IMG/VR virus record: IMGVR_UViG_3300027852_001410
Location: 1-39,574 of that record
DNA: 39,574 nt
Strand: one strand, 5' to 3'
From: a virus
The translations under genes were made by a program, and so were the position numbers. The notes below the pieces were generated by a model that saw only the letters and a program-made list of their open reading frames with translations, searched no databases and was not told the origin of the DNA. Below, piece after piece: positions 12,174 to 19,281 of this stretch; within the stretch, counting starts at the first letter, position 1, and every line of letters starts with the position of its first letter.

Positions 12174-12524
12174 ATGTCTATAAAACCAATCAAGGGACAA
12201 ATCCGTCCAAACCTTTCTATCGAGCAAAATATAGATTTGCTTAACTCTATTGAATTTATCAATGGCAAAAACTACTGGCAAGTAACGCCTACTGGTGATT
12301 ACGCTGTTGATTGCAATACTGGCAATAACTTTGCTAACACCGCCTTAAACTACATGTATCAAGCCAATTTCACCCCATTGTTGGGATGGATTACCAACTC
12401 AATGATTGCTAATGGTGAATTTACGGGTATTGAGGTTGGGTTTATGGCAAAGATATCTAGCCACTCTACACAAAACTTTCGCGTTGAAACATTGATCCAA
12501 AAAATGCAGGAGCAATCGGCATGA
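12174..12524 (+). CDS. Conserved small phage protein between C4-like RNA and antirepressor
   Basis: 116 residues from ATG 12174, which has AGGAG 6 nt upstream; an in-frame start at 11943 would add 77 residues encoded by the C4-like RNA region. The core (FANTALNYMYQANFTPLLGW, then GEFTGIEVGFMAKI) belongs to a small family I have seen beside antirepressors in many prophages, without a known function. The ribosome binding site lies inside the antisense target, so its translation is probably RNA-controlled. Confidence 0.75.
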   Translation: MSIKPIKGQIRPNLSIEQNIDLLNSIEFINGKNYWQVTPTGDYAVDCNTGNNFANTALNYMYQANFTPLLGWITNSMIANGEFTGIEVGFMAKISSHSTQNFRVETLIQKMQEQSA

Positions 12525-13210
12525 GTAATTTAATCCCTTTCGATTTTAACAATCACCAAGTTCGCGTAATTAATAGTGATCCGAACAATCCTTTGTTTGT
12601 CGCCATTGATATTGCTAAGGCACTTGGATATAAGAAACCTCGTAATGCAATCCAGCGTTTTTGTAAGAAACAAAGCACCGCCCCAAAGCAGGGCGGTGGA
12701 TTTATGGTGTTAATTAATGAGACTGATATGTATAGGTTGATATTCGGTTCAAAATTAGAAGCTGCTCAAAAATTCCAAGACTGGGTATTTAATGAGGTCC
12801 TGCCATCTATTCGCAAAACAGGTCAATACGTTGCACCTGAGCCTACTGGTTTAACTAAATTACAAAAGGGGCACATCCATCAGACTGTCATGAGTATTGC
12901 TAGTAACGGCTTTTTCTCGCATTCTTCTTTATTTGGTCAGCTTAAAAGACATTTTGGCGTATCTAAATACGATGAAATTAATGCGACTGATTATGGTCGT
13001 GCTTGTCAATTGTTGGGTGTTTCCCCGAGAAAATCGCTATTAGTCGCTAAAAAAGAGCCAATTGAGGCCTTGCCAGTGCTTTCAATCAATGAGAGGAAGT
13101 TAAGGAGTGATATCCATGATTTAAGCCAGCAGTTGAATGTTGTGAATAATTTATTTAATAAGGTCGTTAAGGAAGTCTTTGTTTCACCAAATAAAAGGGC
13201 GGTGCATTGA
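12521..13210 (+). CDS. BRO-N domain antirepressor
   Basis: 229 residues. The BRO-N domain covers about 1-100: FDFNNHQVRVI, DIAKALGYKKPRNAIQRFC, VLINETDMYRLIF, then FQDWVFNEVLPSIRKTGQY, the family's hallmark order. The C-terminal part is a separate, partly helical domain. In P1/P22-type phages such Ant proteins bind and inactivate repressors. ATGA overlap with the preceding gene and AGGAG 8 nt upstream suggest it is co-regulated by the C4-like RNA. Confidence 0.88.
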   Translation: MSNLIPFDFNNHQVRVINSDPNNPLFVAIDIAKALGYKKPRNAIQRFCKKQSTAPKQGGGFMVLINETDMYRLIFGSKLEAAQKFQDWVFNEVLPSIRKTGQYVAPEPTGLTKLQKGHIHQTVMSIASNGFFSHSSLFGQLKRHFGVSKYDEINATDYGRACQLLGVSPRKSLLVAKKEPIEALPVLSINERKLRSDIHDLSQQLNVVNNLFNKVVKEVFVSPNKRAVH

Positions 13211-13211
13211 T

Positions 13212-14237
13212 ATGAGTAAAAGAAACCCTGAATTGGCTTTAAATGATGTAGCTGATGATTTGTTTATTTTAAACAAGATAACCATCGATAAGCTGTTTGC
13301 ATTGGATAAACCAACTGAGCCATTGGCTTTGTATATGTTTTACTACAAAACGGCTAAATGGCAAAAAACAAACCGCATTAAGGCCAATGATGTTTATGTT
13401 AGAAAGTGCTTAAAATGGGGTGCTGCTAAGGTGACTTCTACTAAGAAAAAACTCAAAGAAATGGGCTTGATTAAGGTTGTTCAGTCAAGAAAGAATAACC
13501 AAGTTGCTAAATGGTTTATTGAGATTTCTTATATTGTTTCTTCGGAAAAGAGCAAGAACACTCATATGAGTGTTGTAGACAATGATAATCCTGAACAAGT
13601 GGCGAATTTAAAGGGTTCGGGCAAGAACACTCAAACGAGTGTTGTAGGTAGCAAGAACACTCCTGAGCAAGAACACTCGAAAGCAAGAACACTCAAACGA
13701 GAAACAAATGCTTTAAAACAATCAATTAAAGTGCTTGAAAACAAAACTAAAGAGGTTTTTGGTTTTTGGATAAAGATTTTTGAAAAGCATGAAGCTGTTT
13801 TGGATGATTCAAGAATTGAGATAATTGGTAGGGCATTAAAAAACTATTCTACCGCCGATGTGAAAAATGCCATTGTTGGTTGTAGTTTGTCTGATTTCCA
13901 TATGGGTGTAAGTCCTGCCAGCAAAAATGGTATTAAACATAATTCATTATCTATCATCTTGCGAGATTCTGAACAGATAGAGAAATTTATCGCTTTATCG
14001 GGTTCTAAAAGCCATAAAGCCAAAGTATTACCAAGTTTGGATGAGGTTACTGATCAATTGTGCAATGTTTATCTCCAATCACAAGAGAGAAAATACACAC
14101 ATCCAATCACCGGTGATATTGATTATAAGATTCAGGAATATTTGAATGATGGCAATAGTTTTAAAAAAGTAGAAATATTTAAAGAGTTTATTGAAAGCAA
14201 ATACCAAGAACTTAGCAAAGAAAAGGTGGCAGCATGA
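13212..14237 (+). CDS. Replication initiator-like protein (winged helix, iterons in gene)
   Basis: 341 residues from ATG 13212. The N-terminal 110 residues look like a winged-helix domain (ALYMFYYKTAKWQKTNRIK, VTSTKKKLKEMGLIKVV). A Ser/Asn/Thr-rich linker (about 118-175) is the part encoded by the five GCAAGAACACTC repeats. A helical C-terminal domain follows. This order (DNA-binding domain, iterons in the middle of the gene, partner-binding domain) is that of lambda O-type initiators. No helicase or loader gene is recognised next to it, so a host loader may be recruited. Confidence 0.75.
   Translation: MSKRNPELALNDVADDLFILNKITIDKLFALDKPTEPLALYMFYYKTAKWQKTNRIKANDVYVRKCLKWGAAKVTSTKKKLKEMGLIKVVQSRKNNQVAKWFIEISYIVSSEKSKNTHMSVVDNDNPEQVANLKGSGKNTQTSVVGSKNTPEQEHSKARTLKRETNALKQSIKVLENKTKEVFGFWIKIFEKHEAVLDDSRIEIIGRALKNYSTADVKNAIVGCSLSDFHMGVSPASKNGIKHNSLSIILRDSEQIEKFIALSGSKSHKAKVLPSLDEVTDQLCNVYLQSQERKYTHPITGDIDYKIQEYLNDGNSFKKVEIFKEFIESKYQELSKEKVAA
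13552..13694 (+). repeat. Iteron array, probable replication origin
   Basis: Five exact copies of GCAAGAACACTC start at 13552, 13621, 13651, 13667 and 13683; the last three are spaced 16 bp apart. Copies 1 and 2 extend into AACACTC-N4-GAGTGTT palindromes. The array lies inside the initiator gene, as ori does in lambda O. Confidence 0.75.
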
Positions 14238-14518
14238 AAAAGAAACTAATGACCGGTGTTAAACAATGCAGAAACAAGATGTTTAGTGCCAGCATGTCGC
14301 ATAATTCCAGAATCATAAGCCTTGGTGTGTTTAACACTGAAAAGCAAGCTGGACAGGCTTATCTTGATGCTAGAAAAGCATTACCAATTAAATCAAACGC
14401 CAAAAACAAAGAATGCAGTCCAAGAGAATATTTAATACATCGGCTTAAAGACAAAAACTGTCCTTTGCTGATAGAGAACCAACGTACGCCAATATCATTT
14501 GCAAGAAGTGAGTATTAG
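14234..14518 (+). CDS. AP2-like DNA-binding domain protein
   Basis: 94 residues. GVKQCRNKMFSASMSHNSRI, then LGVFNTEKQAGQAYLDARKA, match the three-strand-plus-helix pattern of AP2 domains in phage and homing-endonuclease proteins (G..F.T.E.A..AY). The C-terminal about 35 residues are basic and unassigned; no nuclease motif is present. ATGA overlap with the initiator gene. Confidence 0.75.
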   Translation: MKKKLMTGVKQCRNKMFSASMSHNSRIISLGVFNTEKQAGQAYLDARKALPIKSNAKNKECSPREYLIHRLKDKNCPLLIENQRTPISFARSEY

Positions 14519-14723
14519 GGTGAACCATGGTTGCATCAATGGCGAATTATTCAAACACAATACCCGTGAAAGCGTTATTGAGTATCTTGGCAGTTTGGAT
14601 TTAACACCAGATGAGAAGAACGGGTTTTATGTGTATTGGAAAGGAATTATGAACCGTAAGGCGGTAGCTAAACAATTGGCTAATAACAAACGATTAGAGA
14701 AAGAGAGGAAGTTGAGAAGATGA
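14508..14723 (+). CDS. Small hypothetical protein (about 71 aa)
   Basis: Start uncertain: TTG 14499, GTG 14508 or GTG 14520 are all possible and no site has a clear ribosome binding site. The core (YLGSLDLTPDEKNGFYVYWK, then AVAKQLANNKRLEKERKLRR) is helical and ends very basic. No family recognised. Its stop overlaps the next ATG. Confidence 0.6.
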   Translation: MSIRVNHGCINGELFKHNTRESVIEYLGSLDLTPDEKNGFYVYWKGIMNRKAVAKQLANNKRLEKERKLRR

Positions 14724-14887
14724 GAGCGGTCCACAATACATTAATCGCAATTATTATCATGCTGTTTATTGGCGTGTTGATACAGTCCAATATTAAGCAC
14801 AATGCTGAAATTCATGAGATGGAAACCAAGATTAAGCAGTTGCCTTTGAAGTGCCAACATGAATATTATCATTTGGTAAAACTATGA
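14720..14887 (+). CDS. 55-residue single-TM protein
   Basis: ATGA overlaps at both ends. A hydrophobic helix (TLIAIIIMLFIGVLIQ) is followed by a charged helix (IHEMETKIKQLPLKCQHEYY). The layout resembles the small membrane proteins of phage early operons. No function known. Confidence 0.6.
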   Translation: MRAVHNTLIAIIIMLFIGVLIQSNIKHNAEIHEMETKIKQLPLKCQHEYYHLVKL

Positions 14888-15063
14888 CAACGATATTTCT
14901 TATATTTGTAACGATTACTAGTATGGCAGGAGCTTTTATCGGTGTCATGCTCGCATTTAGAATAAAGGATATAAAAACTCTAGAGCAAAGAATGGGTGGC
15001 TACCAACCTAAAAAACCAAAGTATCCTGATATGCCAATATGTAAGCCGCCGAGAAAGAAATGA
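14884..15063 (+). CDS. 59-residue single-TM protein
   Basis: ATGA-coupled. Transmembrane helix TTIFLIFVTITSMAGAFIG, then a polar tail with a Lys/Pro-rich end (YQPKKPKYPDMPICKPPRKK). No family recognised. Confidence 0.6.
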   Translation: MTTIFLIFVTITSMAGAFIGVMLAFRIKDIKTLEQRMGGYQPKKPKYPDMPICKPPRKK

Positions 15064-15203
15064 AGATTCAAATAAAAATAACAAACGTAATTGATCTAAT
15101 ACCAATACTAAGACATGGCGATACGTATCATGCTGAAAGATACAGAGTGAGTTTAAAATTATTATTTATTGAAATTAATGTAATTTGGAATAAGCGACTA
15201 TGA
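15060..15203 (+). CDS. 47-residue hypothetical protein
   Basis: ATGA-coupled at both ends. Product MKIQIKITNVIDLIPILRHG, then ERYRVSLKLLFIEINVIWNK, with alternating beta-strand pattern. No family recognised. Confidence 0.55.
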   Translation: MKIQIKITNVIDLIPILRHGDTYHAERYRVSLKLLFIEINVIWNKRL

Positions 15204-15550
15204 ACCCTCAACCAAAAATAAAACCAGATAAGGACCAAAAGTATTTGGATTGGGTAAAGACTCTATTGTGTGTAGGTTGTGGCGCACCGGCAGACGATGC
15301 CCATCATGTTAAGGGTTATGGTTTGTCAGGCACTGGCATGAAAGCTCCTGATTATTTATCAATGCCTATGTGCCGTGGTGATCATAATAAGTTTCATATT
15401 CATCCAAAACGCTGGGAGAAGGAAAACCACTGTCAGATACCTTGCATTATGTTTACATTGGATGAGGGATATAAACAGGGAAAGATTAGCATTGATAATT
15501 ATGAGAAGTACACACAAATTTGTTTAGACACATGGGATAAAAAATTATGA
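15200..15550 (+). CDS. HNH-type putative nuclease (DUF968/Ref-like)
   Basis: 116 residues. The zinc and active-site region begins CVGCGAPADDAHHVKGYG (CxxC plus HH) and continues to MCRGDHNKFH, in the order seen in phage HNH-like proteins of the DUF968/Ref group that act in recombination. The length is that of the bare domain. ATGA overlaps on both sides place it in the recombination part of the early operon. Confidence 0.75.
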   Translation: MNPQPKIKPDKDQKYLDWVKTLLCVGCGAPADDAHHVKGYGLSGTGMKAPDYLSMPMCRGDHNKFHIHPKRWEKENHCQIPCIMFTLDEGYKQGKISIDNYEKYTQICLDTWDKKL

Positions 15551-15723
15551 GCATAGCAATTACACAAGAAAACCCAAGATTATATAAGCACTATGATAAT
15601 CAAAAGATTAGTGATGATGGAATCAGAGCAAGGATGAAAGAACGTCTGGATGCCACTAACAAATATAACAAAATTAAACGTGGTGTGATTAAGCTTAAAA
15701 AATTCAGTGTGATTGATAAGTAA
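15547..15723 (+). CDS. 58-residue hypothetical protein
   Basis: ATGA-coupled to the nuclease gene; the next gene starts directly after its stop. Product is basic (RLYKHYDNQKISDDGIRARM, KYNKIKRGVIKLKKFSVIDK). No family recognised. Confidence 0.6.
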   Translation: MSIAITQENPRLYKHYDNQKISDDGIRARMKERLDATNKYNKIKRGVIKLKKFSVIDK

Positions 15724-16044
15724 ATGATTGAAACCATTCTCAATAAGCTCAAGAAAGAATTTCCTTGGATGTCCATTGATAATTCTGACGGTCATGTATT
15801 AATCGGTACGGCTGATAAAACTTACTGGATCGAACTACTGGACGAATCTCCACTGGTAGAAGGCCACAAGATGATTAAGCCTATCCCTAAGTATGATGAC
15901 ATCAGAAGACACTTAGAAACAAACAAGGGTGCTTTTTATGTGTGTTGGAACATAGAGCAAATATACCAGTTGTTAACCAATAATAAAGGGGATTATATTA
16001 CCCCGAAAAAATACCAAGAGGAGTTTAGTGCTAGTTATGAGTGA
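15724..16044 (+). CDS. Hypothetical protein (106 aa)
   Basis: Starts immediately after the previous stop and overlaps the next gene by 8 nt. Pattern: helix (ETILNKLKKEFPWMSI), beta strands (GHVLIGTADKTYWIELL), then helices (DDIRRHLETNKGAFYVCWNI). No catalytic motif or family recognised. Confidence 0.65.
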   Translation: MIETILNKLKKEFPWMSIDNSDGHVLIGTADKTYWIELLDESPLVEGHKMIKPIPKYDDIRRHLETNKGAFYVCWNIEQIYQLLTNNKGDYITPKKYQEEFSASYE

Positions 16045-16405
16045 ATCACATCAACAAGCGGCTGTAGTTGCTCATTTCAAATGGAAGTATCCAAAACATA
16101 TTATTTGTGCCAGTGCTAATGGTGCTCATATTGCCGGTACTAAGCACCAAAGAATGTTGAAGATTGTCAAGATGAAGCGTGAGGGTATGCTACCTGGTAT
16201 GTGTGACTTGTCGATACATGTGGCCAGAGGTGGATATCATGGTTTGTTTATTGAGATGAAGGACGTTGGTAAAACTTATAGTTCGGTAAGTAAAGAGCAA
16301 AGAGCAGTGATTAAGCAATTAAACGATGATGGTAATCTTGCTACTTGGTGCGCTGGTGCCAGTGCTGCAATAAAAGAAATTGATAAATATATGGGGTTGA
16401 AATGA
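16037..16405 (+). CDS. VRR-NUC domain nuclease
   Basis: 122 residues from ATG 16037. It begins SESHQQAAVVAHFKWKYP (E3 and the QQA helix). It continues with ASANGAHIAG, KREGMLPGMCDLSI (GxPD-type motif with D), GGYHGLFIEMK (ExK) and the closing SKEQRAVIKQL. All core residues of the PD-(D/E)XK fold are present. Such stand-alone VRR-NUC proteins are common in phages and may act on branched DNA. ATGA overlap with the next gene. Confidence 0.88.
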   Translation: MSESHQQAAVVAHFKWKYPKHIICASANGAHIAGTKHQRMLKIVKMKREGMLPGMCDLSIHVARGGYHGLFIEMKDVGKTYSSVSKEQRAVIKQLNDDGNLATWCAGASAAIKEIDKYMGLK

Positions 16406-16728
16406 AGAAAACAATATACATTAGCGGTGCAATTTCAGGACGTGAAGCAGAGGCTGAAAAACAATTTAACATTGCTGAAAACATTTTAAAGGCTTGCGGA
16501 TATGAAGTTGTTAATCCAATGAAATTAAATCACGATCATGACTTATCATGGAGCCAGTATATGCGAGTTGATATTAAGGCATTAATGGACTGTGATTGTA
16601 TTTATATGCTGGAGGGCTGGGATGATTCAAGAGGGGCGAAATTAGAAAGCGAAATTGCCAAGGAATTGAGAATTGATTTTATTTTTGACACGCTTACAGG
16701 AAATTGCTTAAAGCGTGAAACTATCTAA
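16402..16728 (+). CDS. DUF4406 (nucleoside deoxyribosyltransferase-like) protein
   Basis: 108 residues. KTIYISGAISGREAEAEKQF, NPMKLNHDHDLSWSQYMRVD, then DCDCIYMLEGWDDSRGAKLE fit DUF4406, a Rossmann-like family related to nucleoside 2-deoxyribosyltransferases. A role in nucleotide handling is family-based; the substrate is unknown. ATGA overlap with the VRR-NUC gene. Confidence 0.85.
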   Translation: MKKTIYISGAISGREAEAEKQFNIAENILKACGYEVVNPMKLNHDHDLSWSQYMRVDIKALMDCDCIYMLEGWDDSRGAKLESEIAKELRIDFIFDTLTGNCLKRETI

Positions 16729-16894
16729 TAAACAATTAGCCAGTGAATTAGAAAAGCTTTCTAGGCACATGCTTAATACTGCATTCAAGCTAAAGAGTGG
16801 CGAGTCTGAAGGTAATGAGTTGTTAACCATGGCTTGTCAGTTAAAAAAATCTAGTAATATTATAAATAATTGGGCACAGGAGCTAAAACAATGA
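16715..16894 (+). CDS. Small helical protein (59 aa, GTG start)
   Basis: GTG 16715 lies inside the end of the DUF4406 gene; AGGA is about 13 nt upstream. Product: KLSNKQLASELEKLSRHMLN, then NELLTMACQLKKSSNIINNW. Helical, no family. Its stop overlaps the start of the Q-like gene by ATGA, so the two are probably coupled. Confidence 0.6.
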   Translation: MKLSNKQLASELEKLSRHMLNTAFKLKSGESEGNELLTMACQLKKSSNIINNWAQELKQ

Positions 16895-17361
16895 GTTTTG
16901 TCGAGTCTTTAAAGAAAACTAATGCTAAGACTGGTAATCTATCAGGCGGTGGAGGTGGCGGTGTTGTACCAGAGACACCACAGGATCTACTTGCTTGTTA
17001 TGTTGGTTGTAATACTGTGTTTTCTGATTTACATATGATGGTGGGTAGAAACTGTTTAACCCCTACACGTAAAATTAATGATGCGCTTGTTAAAATGCTG
17101 ATGAATTACTATAACAAGAAAGCAAAGCACCATTTACATAAGCCTGATAAAATCAAGGCACTGGCAAACTTTGCAATCACCGCTAACTTAAAATATTTTG
17201 GGGTTAATAAGTCTTATACTATCAGGGAGGTTGCTGATATTTGTGATATTAAAACCATGACTTTTAATGATAACTACAAATCGTTATTTCATGATTTTTA
17301 TTCACTCATTGAGATGGGTTTGTATAAGGTTGAAAAAAGGGGCCAATCGAAGAGATTTTAG
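16891..17361 (+). CDS. Putative late antiterminator (Q-like)
   Basis: 156 residues from ATG 16891. After a Gly6 linker and a region with two Cys (LLACYVGCNTVF, VGRNC) comes a helical domain (INDALVKMLMNYYNKKAKHH). A C-terminal HTH-like part follows (SYTIREVADICDIKTMTFND, SLFHDFYSLIEMGLYKVEKR). This fits the HTH-plus-helix plan of phage antitermination proteins loosely. The main support is position: last gene of the early operon, upstream of a promoter with an immediate terminator at 18022-18097. Confidence 0.55.
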   Translation: MSFVESLKKTNAKTGNLSGGGGGGVVPETPQDLLACYVGCNTVFSDLHMMVGRNCLTPTRKINDALVKMLMNYYNKKAKHHLHKPDKIKALANFAITANLKYFGVNKSYTIREVADICDIKTMTFNDNYKSLFHDFYSLIEMGLYKVEKRGQSKRF

Positions 17362-17370
17362 CATTATTAC

Positions 17371-17399
17371 TTGTTAATCATGTGTATAGTGTGTATAAT
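17371..17399 (+). promoter_or_regulatory. hicA promoter
   Basis: TTGTTA (17371-17376), 17-nt spacer, TATAAT (17394-17399). The repeats GTGTATA and TATACAT overlap the -10 region and may be the HicB operator. The predicted start coincides with the hicA ATG at 17406. Confidence 0.75.
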
Positions 17400-17405
17400 A
17401 TATAC

Positions 17406-17588
17406 ATGAACAGCAAAGATATAATTAAAAGATTAAAAAAAGAAGGTTGGAAAAGAGTTTCGGTAAACGGAAGTCATCAAAAATTCAAACATCCTAAAAT
17501 ATCACATCACATTGTTGTTCCACACCCTAAAAAGGATTTACGAATAGGGCTAGTGAGAAGTATAGAAAAACTAGCGGGATGGAAATAA
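17406..17588 (+). CDS. hicA: HicA-type mRNA interferase toxin
   Basis: 60 residues from ATG 17406 (MNSKDIIKRLKKEGWKRVSV, then NGSHQKFKHP with the catalytic His24). The dsRNA-binding-like alpha-beta-beta-beta-alpha fold and length are typical. It ends PKKDLRIGLVRSIEKLAGW. HicA cleaves mRNA until bound by HicB. The ATG is 7 nt after the -10 box, so the transcript is probably leaderless. It sits between the Q-like gene and the late promoter, an inserted toxin-antitoxin unit with its own promoter. Confidence 0.92.
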   Translation: MNSKDIIKRLKKEGWKRVSVNGSHQKFKHPKISHHIVVPHPKKDLRIGLVRSIEKLAGWK

Positions 17589-17615
17589 CATCTCGCAATT
17601 TAAGAGGATAAGATT

Positions 17616-18005
17616 ATGAGATATTTAGGTTATGTAGAAATAGGGGATAGTAAACACGCTTATTCAGTTGCGTTCCCTGATTTCCCTGGTTGTTTTGCCG
17701 CAGCTGATGAAGAAGAGGGTTTGAACGATGCTGTACAAGAGGCTGTTGAAGTTCATTTTGATGGTGAGGATTTTGTTTTGCCAATTCCTTCAAAGATTGC
17801 TGATTTAAAAAATAGTGAAGACTATGATTATGATGGTGTTTGGATGTGGTTTGATATTAATATATCTAAGTTATCAAAAAAGCATAAGAGAATTAATATC
17901 ACTGTACCTGAAGGTGCATTGTATACAATTGATAAGGCGGCAAAAGCTAGAGGAAAGTCACGTTCTGAATTTTTAACTGAGTCTGCTATTAATGCAATTC
18001 AGTAG
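17616..18005 (+). CDS. hicB: HicB-type antitoxin
   Basis: 129 residues. The N-terminal part is the partially degraded RNase H fold of HicB (FPDFPGCFAAADEEEGLNDA). The C-terminal RINITVPEGALYTIDKAAKA ... SRSEFLTESA is a ribbon-helix-helix DNA-binding domain, for autoregulation at the promoter upstream of hicA. Start 27 nt after the hicA stop, with GAGGATA upstream. Confidence 0.92.
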   Translation: MRYLGYVEIGDSKHAYSVAFPDFPGCFAAADEEEGLNDAVQEAVEVHFDGEDFVLPIPSKIADLKNSEDYDYDGVWMWFDINISKLSKKHKRINITVPEGALYTIDKAAKARGKSRSEFLTESAINAIQ

Positions 18006-18021
18006 TAAATTATAAAAAATA

Positions 18022-18049
18022 TTGCATCCGTACAAAAAACCCGTATAAT
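18022..18049 (+). promoter_or_regulatory. Late promoter (pR'-like)
   Basis: TTGCAT (18022-18027), 16-nt spacer, TATAAT (18044-18049). It is followed within about 45 nt by an intrinsic terminator and then by the lysis and head genes, the classic layout of a Q-dependent late promoter. Confidence 0.75.
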
Positions 18050-18063
18050 TCCTAGTGTCGAGT

Positions 18064-18097
18064 AAGTCCGCAAACATTCTGTTTTCGGGCTTTTTTT
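18064..18097 (+). terminator. Promoter-proximal intrinsic terminator (tR'-like)
   Basis: AAGTCCG/CGGGCTT (18064-18070 with 18086-18092) extended by AAAC/GTTT across one mismatch, loop ATTCT, then seven T. The predicted RNA from the late promoter would end after about 42 nt unless antiterminated. Confidence 0.8.
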
Positions 18098-18128
18098 ATG
18101 CCTGAAATAAATTCCTGAGTACAATCCT

Positions 18129-18422
18129 ATGAAAAACTTTATCTTGTCACATTGGCGACAAATTGCTGGTGTGCTTATCTTATTGGTTGCTGTTTTCTTA
18201 TTTACACCTGATCAAGCTTACAATGTTGTTTATGCGGTTGGTGGGTTGTTATTGCTTAGACATGCTATTACTGCTATTGATCGTTATTGGGCGCGTAAGG
18301 GTAAAGATATAAGCTTATCAAATTTTATGCAGAATGCTAATAACGACCAAAGGAGTGTTATCTATGCCAGTATTATACTTGCTATTGCTTTTATTATCGG
18401 TTCAGTCATGGGCGGTAACTGA
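18129..18422 (+). CDS. Putative holin (three TM segments)
   Basis: 97 residues with three hydrophobic segments (IAGVLILLVAVFLFT, VVYAVGGLLLLRHAITAI, VIYASIILAIAFIIGSVMGG) separated by a basic loop (DRYWARKGKDISL). First gene after the late promoter and overlapping the endolysin gene, the usual place for a holin. The family is not identified, and an accessory membrane protein is possible. Confidence 0.65.
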   Translation: MKNFILSHWRQIAGVLILLVAVFLFTPDQAYNVVYAVGGLLLLRHAITAIDRYWARKGKDISLSNFMQNANNDQRSVIYASIILAIAFIIGSVMGGN

Positions 18423-18882
18423 ACAATATGATAAGCAGTTTAAAGCTGCATCGAATAAATTTCTGCCATACTGGGAATGGCAATGGCTCAAAGCCCAGTG
18501 TTACCAAGAAAGCTTATTAGATCCTAAAGCTGTCAGCCATGTTGGCGCTAAAGGCTTGTGTCAGTTTATGCCAGCTACATGCAATGAAGTATTTACAATG
18601 CTTGGTTTCAAGTGTGAGCCTTACAATGCAGAGAAATCAATTATTGCCAGTGCCTTCTACATGTCTAGGCTTCGTAAGATATGGAGAGCAAGACGCTCAG
18701 AAGATGACAGGCGCAAATGGGCACAGTGTTCATACAATTTTGGAGCAGGTAACTGCATTAAGGCCCAATCAAGATGTGGGAATCATTCGAGCTTTGAAAA
18801 GGTTATTGGCTGCTTGCCTGAAGAAACAAAAACATATGTTGAAAGAATTAAGCTCTACTTTCAAAAGTTCTCATGTGATTAG
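18364..18882 (+). CDS. Secreted SLT-type transglycosylase endolysin
   Basis: 173 residues from ATG 18364, which has AAGGAG 8 nt upstream; 59 nt overlap with the holin-like gene. Sec signal sequence PVLYLLLLLLSVQSWA. Catalytic Glu49 in CYQESLLDP, followed by VGAKGLCQFMP (GxxGLxQ motif) and CSYNFGAGNC, identify the goose-lysozyme/SLT fold. It cleaves peptidoglycan. The signal sequence implies export by Sec before holin action, as in pinholin or SAR systems. Many cysteines (nine) fit a periplasmic, disulfide-bonded enzyme. Confidence 0.9.
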   Translation: MPVLYLLLLLLSVQSWAVTEQYDKQFKAASNKFLPYWEWQWLKAQCYQESLLDPKAVSHVGAKGLCQFMPATCNEVFTMLGFKCEPYNAEKSIIASAFYMSRLRKIWRARRSEDDRRKWAQCSYNFGAGNCIKAQSRCGNHSSFEKVIGCLPEETKTYVERIKLYFQKFSCD

Positions 18883-18920
18883 CTAGGGTTAAACTCCAAA
18901 AATATTTATTTAATACAGTA

Positions 18921-18950
18921 AAAGCCCTTGTCTCCGTGAGGGCTTTTTTA
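18921..18950 (+). terminator. Intrinsic terminator after the endolysin gene
   Basis: AAAGCCCT / AGGGCTTT with a 10-nt loop and a run of T. It lies inside the late operon, so downstream genes need antitermination or partial readthrough. Confidence 0.8.
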
Positions 18951-18972
18951 TTTCACAAACAATCAATGCGAA

Positions 18973-19281
18973 ATGGTTCGCAGCAACACATTAAGAATGA
19001 GAATAACAAAAGATAACTATTTTTTTTGTCATAGCCACGGCTTATGGTGTTGCGAAATATACAAGCCAAAATTTCTAGGTATAACAAAAGATAATTCTAA
19101 GCCAATCGAACGCTTTAAACCTGAATTGGTTTCATGGGCATGGTCCACAAGTATGACTAATGCTGCAATACTAGCTAAAAAGAGATTGGAAGAAGAATAT
19201 AAAAGACGTAGAAAAATGAAAGATGATGATTGGGGCTTTTTAGATAATAGTAATCCTGTAAAAAACTTATGTGGACATTAG
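18973..19281 (+). CDS. Hypothetical protein (102 aa)
   Basis: No family recognised. Basic, Trp- and Cys-containing N-terminal half (FFCHSHGLWCCEIYKPKF) and a charged helix (AKKRLEEEYKRRRKMKDDDW). No good ribosome binding site at ATG 18973; ATG 18997 is an alternative. It overlaps the i-spanin start by 13 nt. Confidence 0.55.
   Translation: MVRSNTLRMRITKDNYFFCHSHGLWCCEIYKPKFLGITKDNSKPIERFKPELVSWAWSTSMTNAAILAKKRLEEEYKRRRKMKDDDWGFLDNSNPVKNLCGH

Noticed and set aside
13552-13694. CRISPR-like array
   Set aside because: Repeats are 12 bp, unevenly spaced, inside a coding frame and beside a replication domain; iterons explain them.
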